Positions 8,638 to 16,672 of a stretch of 64,000 bases of DNA are shown piece by piece (the stretch's first letter is position 1; each line of letters opens with the position of its first letter). Source of the DNA: JALZKA01 sp963701205 (GTDB lineage: Bacteria; Actinomycetota; Thermoleophilia; Solirubrobacterales; 70-9). A program made the translations under genes and the position numbers. The stretch spans positions 992,001-1,056,000 of the forward strand of contig OY969575.1 in the NCBI GenBank assembly GCA_963701205.1, written 5' to 3'. The notes under the pieces are model-generated. The model ran no database searches, was not told where the DNA came from, and saw only the letters and a list, made by a program, of their open reading frames with translations.

Positions 8638-10530
8638 CTAGATGTCGAGATCGACTGGGATCGGAGCCGGGCGCTCGGCGATCAGGCCCACGACATGCTC
8701 GGCAAGGCCCGTTTGGTCCCCGGCGGCCACGAGGTCGGTCAGACGATCAACGGTCGTCTCGACCCAATCGGGGTCCAGATTCCCGGCTCGAACCGCGCGA
8801 ACGATGCGCTCGGCGCTCGTCGGCTGCGCCCGCTCATCAGCGTTGAAAAGCTCTTCGTGCAGCTTCTCGCCGGGGCGCGGAGAGGTGAACTCGATCGCGA
8901 TTTCGGTGTCCGGCTCGTATCCGGCCAGCGTGATCATGTTGCGGGCCAGCTCGACGATCTTGACGGGCTCCCCCATCTCGAGGACGAAGACCTCGCCTGA
9001 CTCGGCGCCCAGGTCGGCCGACTTGATGACCAGCTGAACCGCTTCGGGAATCGTCATGAAGTAACGGGTCATGTCCGGATGGGTGACGGTGACCGGCCCA
9101 CCTTGCTCGATTTGCGCACGGAAAATCGGCACCACTGAGCCAGACGAGCCGAGCACGTTGCCGAATCGCACGGAGACGAATCGGGTGGTCGCATGGCGCT
9201 GTCCCGCGGCGGCGACGACCCATTCGGCCATCGCCTTCGACGCCCCCATGACGGTTTGCGGATTGACCGCCTTGTCGGTCGACACAAGGACGAAGCGGCT
9301 CGCGCCGGTCGCGGCGGCTGCCTCGGCGACGACGCGCGTGCCGATCGCGTTGTTGCGGACGGCCTCCAGGGGGTTCGACTCCATCAGACCAACGTGCTTG
9401 TAGGCAGCGGCATGGAAGACCACGTCCGGGCGGAAGCGCTGCATTACCTCCGCCATCCGGTCCGCCTCCTTGCAGTCCGCAAGCACGGCCTCGCAACGGG
9501 TGAAATGCCAGGTGCTGGTCAGCTCGCGCTCAATCTGAAAGAGGTTGTCCTCAGCGTGGTCGAGCAGGATCAAGAGCTTTGGATTGACGCGCGAGATCTG
9601 ACGTGAAAGCTCAGACCCGATCGAGCCTCCGGCTCCCGTGACCATGACAACCCGGTCCTCAAGGTAGGCCCCGACGCGGTCGAGTTCCATGCGGACCGGG
9701 TCACGGCCGAGGACATCCTCCACCTGGACCTCGCGAAGCTGGCGCGTTAGCTGTACCCCGCCGCGCAGCAGCTCGAACACGGTGGGCAGAGTCCGGACAG
9801 GGATCTGGCGCTCACGGCAAGCGGTAACCACCTTTGCACGGAGCTCGCCAGGGGCCGACGGAATCGCGATGACAACCTCGTCGGGATTGTGCGTTTCCAG
9901 CACCTCCCCAATGTCGTCGGTTGTGCCCAGGACCCGGAGGCCCAGCGTTCCCATTCCTCGTTTGCGCGGGTCGTCGTCGAGGAACCCGATCGCACGCAAT
10001 CCCAGGTTTGGGTTCAGCTGTTGTTCGCGCACGACCATCTGCCCACCTGATCCCGCGCCGACCACAAGCTGGGTGCGGGACTTGCGGTCGCGCACGGACT
10101 TCGACGGTCGCTCGATCCAGAGTCTGGTCGCGATCCGTGCACCCGCCAAAAACGCGGTGGTCAGGACGAAATCGAAGATCAGGATGGAGCGCGGCAGGTT
10201 GTCGTCAAACGGGGCGACCAGCGTGAACACCGCGAGCAGCACCACCGTCGCGAGCGCGGTTGCCTTGAGCAGCGCCGGGAAATCGCGGGTCAGGAAGTAG
10301 CGCCACCATTTCGAGTGCAAGCCGAGCGCGGTGAAGATCAGGGCCTTGCCCAGCGCGACGAACCCGATTGACTGCCACAGCATCTCGCCGTAGCGATCCG
10401 GCATGCCCGTATCCAGAAAGCGCAGGGCGAACGCCAGCGCGAATGCGGCCGCAGCCAAAACGGCATCCGCCAAAAACTGCAGGGCGCGATGCCGGTAGGC
10501 CGGGTGGTTGAACCGGCTCATTGTCGTCAA
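8638..10530 (-). CDS. CapD/PglF/WbpM-type nucleotide-sugar 4,6-dehydratase
   Basis: 630 residues. About four N-terminal transmembrane helices (residues 15-125) are followed by a first Rossmann domain (VVGAGSGGQMVVRE) and a second SDR-type domain with VMVTGAGGSIGSELSRQI as the NAD(P)-binding loop. FHAAAYKHVGLMESNPLEA and STDKAVNPQTVMGASKAMAE are the family's catalytic region, with Lys in place of the usual SDR Tyr chemistry. Family members convert UDP-HexNAc to a 4-keto-6-deoxy sugar, the first step to bacillosamine- or FucNAc-type sugars. A second ATG at 10521 (MSRFNHPAY) could be the true start. It is the sugar-supply gene of the locus. Confidence 0.9.
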   Translation of the reverse strand: MTTMSRFNHPAYRHRALQFLADAVLAAAAFALAFALRFLDTGMPDRYGEMLWQSIGFVALGKALIFTALGLHSKWWRYFLTRDFPALLKATALATVVLLAVFTLVAPFDDNLPRSILIFDFVLTTAFLAGARIATRLWIERPSKSVRDRKSRTQLVVGAGSGGQMVVREQQLNPNLGLRAIGFLDDDPRKRGMGTLGLRVLGTTDDIGEVLETHNPDEVVIAIPSAPGELRAKVVTACRERQIPVRTLPTVFELLRGGVQLTRQLREVQVEDVLGRDPVRMELDRVGAYLEDRVVMVTGAGGSIGSELSRQISRVNPKLLILLDHAEDNLFQIERELTSTWHFTRCEAVLADCKEADRMAEVMQRFRPDVVFHAAAYKHVGLMESNPLEAVRNNAIGTRVVAEAAAATGASRFVLVSTDKAVNPQTVMGASKAMAEWVVAAAGQRHATTRFVSVRFGNVLGSSGSVVPIFRAQIEQGGPVTVTHPDMTRYFMTIPEAVQLVIKSADLGAESGEVFVLEMGEPVKIVELARNMITLAGYEPDTEIAIEFTSPRPGEKLHEELFNADERAQPTSAERIVRAVRAGNLDPDWVETTVDRLTDLVAAGDQTGLAEHVVGLIAERPAPIPVDLDI

Positions 10531-10533
10531 AGT

Positions 10534-11535
10534 CTAGGACCGATCGCCTGCAAGAGCGCGTTCAACCTCGGCGAGGATGCCGTCGCGGCGCTTGGCGTAT
10601 GTGAACACCGTGCGAATCCGCTCGCGAGCGGCCATCCCGCCTTCCGGGCCAAGCGCGAGAGCCGCGCGGATCCCGTCGGCGATGGACGCGGGACTGGGGT
10701 CGGCGATCACCACGCCGGTCTCCCCCACGACCTCAGGCAACGCTCCCGCCGGAGTCACCACGGGTACTGCTCCGGCGAGCATGGCCTCGGCCAGCGACAT
10801 TCCAAACCCTTCGTGCACCGATGCCTGGACGTACACGGCGGTCGCGGCGAACAGGGCGTCCAGCTCCTCGTCTGCGAGAAATCCTGTCACGCGGACGTTC
10901 GGCAGCGCCTGCGCCGCCAGCCCTGGCCCCACCTTGTCGGTCCAGGCGCCGGCGAGCACGAACTGGACCTCTGGTAGTTCCGCGGCTGCCTCGATGAACG
11001 GGCCGTGTCCCTTGCGAGCCAGGTTGAGTTCGTACACGACCCCGACCGTCAGGGCCATGCGCCGCCGCGGCGGCGCCGTAGGGGCTCCTGAGAAGCGGTC
11101 GGGAATGCCATGGTGGACAACCCTGACCCGGCCGGGATCGATCTCGGTGTTGGCGGCGATCTCGTCCAGCGTGTAATCGGAGTTCGTCACCAGCCGCGTT
11201 GCGGCGGCCACGGTCGAGTGGACGAGGCGGCGGCGGATGCCTCCCCGTTGCGATCCGTAGCCGATTTCCGGTACCGCGGCCGTGTCGAAGCCGCCGAAGA
11301 TCAAGAGCGATGGCGTGCGGCGCATCCGCGCGAATCGAAGGGCAAGAGCGGTGTGCCAGGAGGCGAACCAGCCGACGACCACGTCGCAACGTCCAATCGC
11401 CCGCCACAGCTCGATCGGCCGCGGGCGAATGCTCGGCTGCATGTACTCCACGACCTCGTGGCGCTCCTCCAGGGCCTCGCGGTCGATTCGGGTAAAGGTG
11501 TTTCGGCGGCTGATTACGTAGAGGACCTTGGCCAT
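10534..11535 (-). CDS. Glycosyltransferase family 4 (group 1)
   Basis: 333 residues, GT-B fold. The N-terminal half shows LYVISRRNTFTRIDREAL and LLIFGGFDTAAVPEIGYGS. The C-terminal half has VQFVLAGAWTD, VTGFLADEELDALFAAT and the donor-site E-x7-E pattern in HEGFGMSLAEAMLAG, where Glu residues hold the nucleotide sugar. It is the first gene of the minus-strand polysaccharide operon, and its promoter probably lies in the short gap to the divergent dedA-like gene at 11550. Donor and acceptor sugars are not predictable. Confidence 0.88.
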   Translation of the reverse strand: MAKVLYVISRRNTFTRIDREALEERHEVVEYMQPSIRPRPIELWRAIGRCDVVVGWFASWHTALALRFARMRRTPSLLIFGGFDTAAVPEIGYGSQRGGIRRRLVHSTVAAATRLVTNSDYTLDEIAANTEIDPGRVRVVHHGIPDRFSGAPTAPPRRRMALTVGVVYELNLARKGHGPFIEAAAELPEVQFVLAGAWTDKVGPGLAAQALPNVRVTGFLADEELDALFAATAVYVQASVHEGFGMSLAEAMLAGAVPVVTPAGALPEVVGETGVVIADPSPASIADGIRAALALGPEGGMAARERIRTVFTYAKRRDGILAEVERALAGDRS

Positions 11536-11549
11536 GGCCTTCCAGTCTG

Positions 11550-12266
11550 ATGCACGGGACCTCGAAACGGCGCTCCTCGGGGGAAGCTTTGCAGGGAGTT
11601 ATCCTCCGACCGATCCTGACGCCTTACGCATCCGTTACCGATTTCTTCCTTGACCCGATCGTCGAGGTCGCGACCGACTTCATCGATTCGGTCGGGCTGA
11701 TCGGCGTCTTCGTGCTGATGCTCCTGGAGAGCGCGTGCATTCCGGTGCCGAGCGAGGCGATCATGCTGTTCGCCGGCTTCAGCGTCTCCGAAGGAGACCT
11801 GACGCTTTTCGGAATCGTCGCCGCCGGGGTCCTGGGCAACGTCGTCGGTTCCTGGATTGCCTGGTGGGCCGGCTACTACGGCCGGCTTGAGCTGCTCGAG
11901 AAGAACCGGCTGATCCACCTCAACCCCAAGCACCTGGCCTGGGCCGACGGCTGGTTTCAGCGCCACGGCGATGCGACGGTGTTCTTCACTCGCATGATGC
12001 CGATCATCCGGACCTTCATCTCGCTGCCCGCCGGAGTCGCCCGGATGCCGTTTTGGCGGTTCAGCCTGTTGACGCTCGCGGGCTGCATCCCCTGGGTCCT
12101 GATGCTTGGCCTGATCGGGCGCTCCGTGGGCGACAACTGGGAGCAGTGGCGCGACAACCTGCACTACCTCGACTACGCGGTGGTCGTGGCCGTTTTGGTC
12201 GGGCTCGTATACCTCTTGGTCCAGCGCCGCCGCTCGCGTACGCCCGCCGACACGCCGGAGGTCTGA
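11550..12266 (+). CDS. DedA family membrane protein
   Basis: 238 residues, about 5-6 hydrophobic segments including re-entrant loops. LLESACIPVPSEAIMLFAGF is the hallmark DedA segment and FFTRMMPIIRTFISLPAGVARMPFWRF the second conserved block (with the key Arg residues). Some DedA members were shown to translocate undecaprenyl phosphate or phosphatidylethanolamine. Here the gene is followed 6 bases later by uppP, so recycling of the lipid carrier is the natural guess. An internal GTG at residue 17 (VILRPILTPY) might be used instead of the ATG at 11550. Confidence 0.9.
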   Translation: MHGTSKRRSSGEALQGVILRPILTPYASVTDFFLDPIVEVATDFIDSVGLIGVFVLMLLESACIPVPSEAIMLFAGFSVSEGDLTLFGIVAAGVLGNVVGSWIAWWAGYYGRLELLEKNRLIHLNPKHLAWADGWFQRHGDATVFFTRMMPIIRTFISLPAGVARMPFWRFSLLTLAGCIPWVLMLGLIGRSVGDNWEQWRDNLHYLDYAVVVAVLVGLVYLLVQRRRSRTPADTPEV

Positions 12267-12271
12267 CCCAC

Positions 12272-13096
12272 ATGCCGGCCGGACCGGCGGCATTCGAGCT
12301 CCGCACAGTTCACGCAGTTGCGCTGGGGCTTCTCCAGGGACCAACGGAACTACTCCCGGTCTCAAGCTCAGCGCACATCTCCCTGCTCCCGTGGTTTTTG
12401 GGCTGGCCCTGGCACCAACTCGACGCCGAGGGCCGCAAGAGCTTCGAGGTTGCTCTCCACGGCGGCACCGCTGCCGCCCTGCTGATCGGGCTGCGGACTG
12501 AGATCGCGGGCGAGTTGCGAGCGTTCGACTCCCGCCGCGCAGCGGTCGTCGGGCTCTCGTTTGCCGTTCCTGCGGCTGCCGGTTTGGCTTTCGAGCGCTC
12601 CATCGAGCGCTTGGGGACCCCCCGCGCCAGCGCCGCTGGCCTGACCGTGGGAGCGCTGCTGATGCTCGCCGCCGACCGCGTCCCGCAGCAGCGCGGACCG
12701 GGCGATGCGGGCCCCGCCGATGGGTTGGCGCTTGGATTGGCCCAGGCCGCGGCGCTCATTCCCGGCGTCTCGCGCAATGGCGCGACGCTGACCGCAGCCA
12801 GGGCGCGTGGGTTCACCCGAGAGCAATCGAACCTGCTCTCGCGAACGGTCGCGCTACCCGTGATCGTCGGCGCGGTAGCGCTCAAGGGCGCCCGCCTACG
12901 GCGGCGCGGGATCACCGCGGGCACCGGTCGCACGCTTGCGGTGGGAGCCCTGGCGTCGTTTATCTCAACGCTCGCATCACGGCCGCTGCTTGGCCTCGTC
13001 AACCGCGGGCTCTGGCCGTACGCCCTGTATCGAATCGTGCTCGCCACGCTGGTGCGCGTTGGCGCGGCCCGCGGCGCTTCCCGAGGGCAGTCGTAA
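12272..13096 (+). CDS. uppP: Undecaprenyl-diphosphatase (BacA/UppP family)
   Basis: 274 residues from the ATG at 12272. It shows the two family signatures: LGLLQGPTELLPVSSSAH near the N-terminus (consensus QGxTEFLPVSSSGH) and PGVSRNGATLTAARARGF in the second half (consensus PGxSRSG). Several transmembrane helices surround them. The enzyme hydrolyses undecaprenyl diphosphate to the monophosphate for peptidoglycan and polysaccharide synthesis. The substitutions Phe to Leu and Gly to Ala in the first motif, and Ser to Asn in the second, are mild departures from consensus. It pairs with the dedA-like gene just upstream. Confidence 0.88.
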   Translation: MPAGPAAFELRTVHAVALGLLQGPTELLPVSSSAHISLLPWFLGWPWHQLDAEGRKSFEVALHGGTAAALLIGLRTEIAGELRAFDSRRAAVVGLSFAVPAAAGLAFERSIERLGTPRASAAGLTVGALLMLAADRVPQQRGPGDAGPADGLALGLAQAAALIPGVSRNGATLTAARARGFTREQSNLLSRTVALPVIVGAVALKGARLRRRGITAGTGRTLAVGALASFISTLASRPLLGLVNRGLWPYALYRIVLATLVRVGAARGASRGQS

Positions 13097-13111
13097 CAGT
13101 AATCTGGCCGC

Positions 13112-14116
13112 ATGAGCCAGGACGCCTACGCAACGGCCGGGGTCAGCCAGCGCCATGCGGATGCGTCGGTGAGTGCGCTCGTCGCACACCTTGCCCAGAT
13201 CGATACCGGCAAGCCGTCACGCGTGGTTCCCCTTCCGGGGCACTACGCGTCCGTGGTGCGTATCGACGACGAGACCGGGATCGCGTTCGGGACGGATGGC
13301 GTTGGTACCAAGATGGTCGTCGCCGAGCGACTGGGCCGCTTTGAGACGATCGGCATCGATTGCGTCGCAATGAACGTCAACGACTTGATCTGCGTTGGCG
13401 CCGAGCCGATCGCGCTACTCGACTTCATCCTCTGCCGCAGCGCCGATCCAGAGATCTGCGGTCAAATCGGCATCGGCTTGCGAGCCGGAGCCGAACAGGC
13501 CGGAGTTGAGATTCCCGGGGGCGAGATCGCGCAGGTAGGCGACGTCGTATCGGGGTGGGAGCTGGCGGCGTCGGCGATCGGCCTCGTCGGCCTTGATCGA
13601 ATCGTTACTGGAGATCGGATCGCGGCGGGCGACGTGTTGATCGGGATCCCCTCGTCGGGACTCCACTCAAACGGCTACACCCTCGCTCGCAAGGTCCTTG
13701 CCGATATCCCTCTCGACGACGAACGGCTTGGCCGCCCGCTGGGCGAGGCCCTGCTTGAGCCGACGACGATCTACGTCCGCGCGGTTAGCGAGCTGCTCGC
13801 GTCCGAGGCCGACGTACACGGGCTGGCCCACATCACGGGAGATGGCCTCAACAACCTGCTGCGGCTCTCCGATTCGGTTGGCTACGAGATCACCCACCCA
13901 CTCGAGGTGCCTGGCGTATTCAGCCTGATCCAAGCCGAAGGCGAAGTCGCCGATGCCGAGATGCACGAGGTCTTCAACATGGGGCTTGGCTTCGTCTGCG
14001 TCGTGGCGGCAGCCGCCGCCGACCGGGCCGTCACCGTCCTTGCCTCGCACCACGCCGGGACCCGCGTGATCGGGTCCGTTACCGATCGCGCCGGCAGCGT
14101 CGAGCGCGTGGCGTAG
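13112..14116 (+). CDS. purM: Phosphoribosylformylglycinamidine cyclo-ligase (AIR synthase)
   Basis: 334 residues, close to the usual about 345. It converts FGAM and ATP to aminoimidazole ribotide in purine synthesis. Seen motifs: the N-terminal YATAGVSQRHADA, the substrate loop IAFGTDGVGTKMVVAE, IDCVAMNVNDLICVGAEP, the PSSGLHSNGYTLARKV segment and the C-terminal MHEVFNMGLGFVCVV, all characteristic of PurM. It begins 15 bases after uppP on the same strand, although the pathways are unrelated. The start ATG follows a short non-coding gap with no strong Shine-Dalgarno sequence. Confidence 0.95.
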   Translation: MSQDAYATAGVSQRHADASVSALVAHLAQIDTGKPSRVVPLPGHYASVVRIDDETGIAFGTDGVGTKMVVAERLGRFETIGIDCVAMNVNDLICVGAEPIALLDFILCRSADPEICGQIGIGLRAGAEQAGVEIPGGEIAQVGDVVSGWELAASAIGLVGLDRIVTGDRIAAGDVLIGIPSSGLHSNGYTLARKVLADIPLDDERLGRPLGEALLEPTTIYVRAVSELLASEADVHGLAHITGDGLNNLLRLSDSVGYEITHPLEVPGVFSLIQAEGEVADAEMHEVFNMGLGFVCVVAAAAADRAVTVLASHHAGTRVIGSVTDRAGSVERVA

Positions 14117-14176
14117 CCCGGGCCGGGAATCTGACGAAGTGGCGGCGGGTTGGGCGCATAGGATTCGGGTGCTGCC

Positions 14177-15700
14177 ATGAACGCCGACGGAATTCCACTG
14201 AGCGGTACGGGCCTGATCGGGACCGTGCTTTCCGGGCGCTACCGGCTCGAATCGAAGCTCGGGTCCGGTGGGATGTCAACCGTCTTTCTGGCTTTGGACG
14301 AGACGCTTCAGCGCCACGTCGCGGCCAAGGTGTTGCACCGCGAGATGTCCGATCAGCCCGACCAGATCGAACGTTTCCGCCGCGAGTCGCGCGCCGTTGC
14401 CCAGCTCTCTCATCCAAACGTGGTCTCCGTCATCGACGCCGGCGATGACGCCGGGCACCCATACATCGTCTTCGAGTACATCGAGGGCGAGACGCTGAAG
14501 CAGCGGATCGACCGGTTCGGGCGCCTCGCACTCGACGAGGCCGCGGCCTACGCAATCGAGATCGGTCGCGGCCTGATGGCTGCCCACCAGGCCCAGCTGG
14601 TGCACCGCGACGTCAAGCCCCAGAACGTCCTGATCGATCCGGAAGGCAGGGCCAAGGTCACCGACTTCGGCATTGCGCTGTCGCTGGACTCCGACGGCCT
14701 GACCAAGACTGGCCGCGTCCTGGGCACGACGGACTACGTTTCGCCGGAGCAGGCGATGGGCCGCGAGGTTGACGCGCGCTCAGATGTCTACTCGCTGGGA
14801 ATCCTGCTCTACGAGATGCTTCACGGCGACGTTCCGTTCAAGGCAGAGACCGTGGTTGCCGTTGCTATGAAACACGTCAACGACCCGATGCCGGAGATTC
14901 AGGCGTCGCGTCCAGGGTGCTCGGCGGCGCTATCCGCGGTGATCGAGCACGCCACGCATAAGGAGCCAAAGAGGCGCTACGCGACGATGGCCGCGATGCT
15001 GGCTGACCTCGAGGCAGCGTTGGAAGTCGAGATCTCGCGCGCGGGTGGATCCTCCGGCGAAGCGACAACGGTGCTCGACTCCGTGCCTTCGCGGCAGCGG
15101 ATCCTCAGCTCGCGATCGGTCTCAATCGCGGGCATTCTGCTCGTGCTGGCCGGCGTCCTGGCCGCGCTGGCGCTGGTCGAGCTAGGCGGCGAGAGTCGCA
15201 CGCCCAACGACGAGAAGACGCCCGCGCTGTCAGGCGGCGAGCTGGCGCTTGGGTCGCCACAGGACTTCGATCCCTTTGGCGACAGCGAGGAGCACGGCGA
15301 TGAGGTCGGCCTGGCGCTGGACGGAAATCCCAGCACGTCCTGGACCACCGAGACCTACACGAACTCGCCGGCGCTGCCCGACGCTGGCAAGGATGGAGTC
15401 GGGTTGATCCTCGACACGGGCGCAACCGTGAGCGGCCGCAGAATGGAGGTCAGCACCCAAGATCCGGGCTGGACGGCCGAGATCTACGGCGCGGTCGAGG
15501 GCCCGCCCACGGACCTTGCCGGCTGGGGCGCGCCGATCAGCGCTCCGTTCACGACAGCCGATGAGCTCACGACGGTCGAGCTCACGACGTCCGAATCGCG
15601 TTACTACCTGGTCTGGATCACGGGGTTGACCGAGAACTCCGAACCGCGGGGAATCAGCGGATTTTTCGCCTCAGTCGGCGACATCACCCTGTACGAGTAG
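14177..15700 (+). CDS. Transmembrane Ser/Thr protein kinase with discoidin-like sensor domain
   Basis: 507 residues. The kinase domain (about 20-285) has the Gly loop LGSGGMSTVF (28-37), catalytic Lys51, HRD at 143-145, DFG at 163-165 and GTTDYVSPEQ in the activation segment. One transmembrane helix follows near residue 315-335 (SIAGILLVLAGVLAALALVE). The extracellular remainder has no PASTA repeats; instead it resembles an F5/8-type or MviN-C-like beta-sandwich (VGLALDGNPSTSWTTETYTN, RYYLVWITGL), folds that often bind sugars. It may sense a surface glycan; the ligand is unknown. Its stop abuts the stop of the convergent ddl gene without any gap. Confidence 0.87.
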   Translation: MNADGIPLSGTGLIGTVLSGRYRLESKLGSGGMSTVFLALDETLQRHVAAKVLHREMSDQPDQIERFRRESRAVAQLSHPNVVSVIDAGDDAGHPYIVFEYIEGETLKQRIDRFGRLALDEAAAYAIEIGRGLMAAHQAQLVHRDVKPQNVLIDPEGRAKVTDFGIALSLDSDGLTKTGRVLGTTDYVSPEQAMGREVDARSDVYSLGILLYEMLHGDVPFKAETVVAVAMKHVNDPMPEIQASRPGCSAALSAVIEHATHKEPKRRYATMAAMLADLEAALEVEISRAGGSSGEATTVLDSVPSRQRILSSRSVSIAGILLVLAGVLAALALVELGGESRTPNDEKTPALSGGELALGSPQDFDPFGDSEEHGDEVGLALDGNPSTSWTTETYTNSPALPDAGKDGVGLILDTGATVSGRRMEVSTQDPGWTAEIYGAVEGPPTDLAGWGAPISAPFTTADELTTVELTTSESRYYLVWITGLTENSEPRGISGFFASVGDITLYE

Positions 15701-16672
15701 CTAGAAGGAGTGGCTGCGCTCGTCGGCGTAGCGCTCCACTGCCAGGGTCACAAGCCGATCGCAGAGCTCGGGATAGCCGACCCCGGAGGCCTCCCAGAGC
15801 TTGCCAAACACGCTGGTCTCGGTAAAGCCGGGGATCGTGTTGATCTCGTTGACAAGGACCTCGCCGCTTTTGGCGACGAAGAAGTCGCAGCGTGCCAGCC
15901 CTCGGCCACCGATAGCTCGAAACACTCCGGCGGCCATCTCGCGCACGCTGGCGATCGCCACATCTCCGATCGGCGCCGGGACCGCCAGCTCCATCCCGCC
16001 CGCGGTGTACTTCGCCTCGTAGTCGTACCACTCCGCGCCCTGGGTCACGATCTGGCCCGGCAGCGAAGTCTCGGGTTGGTCATTGCCGATCACGGAGCAC
16101 TCCACCTCGACGCCGGGGCAATGAGCCTCGACGATGACTCGCGGGTCGTGGCGTCGGGCCAGCTCGACCGCGGTGTCGAGGTCGTTGGCGATCTCGTCAA
16201 CCCGCGAGATACCGACGCTCGACCCCAATCGCGACGGCTTCACCCAGACCGGTGTGCCCATGGCTGCGACCGAATCGCGCCAGCCCTCCTCACCCGCCTG
16301 GCAGAAGGCGACCTGGGGAAAGGCGTGGAAGGCCAGGAGCTGTTTGCAGACAAGCTTGTCGATCGCGACAGCCGCGGCAAGAACGCTTGGGCCGGCGTAG
16401 GGAAGGTCAAGGCACTCGAGGAGCCCCTGCACCGTGCCGTCCTCGCCGAACGGGCCGTGCAGCACCGGAAACGCGACCTCGCACCCCTCCAGGCCGCCGG
16501 CCGCGCGCAACGGGATATCGGAGCCGTCGCGAAGCCAGCGCCCGTCGGGGGTGATCAGGATCTCGACAACCTCGTGGCCCGCCTCCCGCAGCCCGCCGGC
16601 GACGGATTTACCGGAGCGCAGCGAGACATCGTGTTCGGACGAGCGTCCGCCGCTGATCACCGCCACCTTCAT
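15701..16672 (-). CDS. ddl: D-alanine--D-alanine ligase (first copy)
   Basis: 323 residues, ATP-grasp fold. The enzyme makes the D-Ala-D-Ala dipeptide for peptidoglycan stems. The catalytic triad known from DdlB is present: Glu in GGRSSEHDVSLRSG, Ser in KPSRLGSSVGISR and Tyr in YDYEAKY. The motif LVNEINTIPGFTETS carries the metal-binding Glu and Asn. The Tyr in EAKY argues for dipeptide rather than VanA-like depsipeptide activity. Its start overlaps the pknB stop by four bases, so it is the last gene of the division/wall operon. A second, different ddl lies at 46815. Confidence 0.95.
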   Translation of the reverse strand: MKVAVISGGRSSEHDVSLRSGKSVAGGLREAGHEVVEILITPDGRWLRDGSDIPLRAAGGLEGCEVAFPVLHGPFGEDGTVQGLLECLDLPYAGPSVLAAAVAIDKLVCKQLLAFHAFPQVAFCQAGEEGWRDSVAAMGTPVWVKPSRLGSSVGISRVDEIANDLDTAVELARRHDPRVIVEAHCPGVEVECSVIGNDQPETSLPGQIVTQGAEWYDYEAKYTAGGMELAVPAPIGDVAIASVREMAAGVFRAIGGRGLARCDFFVAKSGEVLVNEINTIPGFTETSVFGKLWEASGVGYPELCDRLVTLAVERYADERSHSF

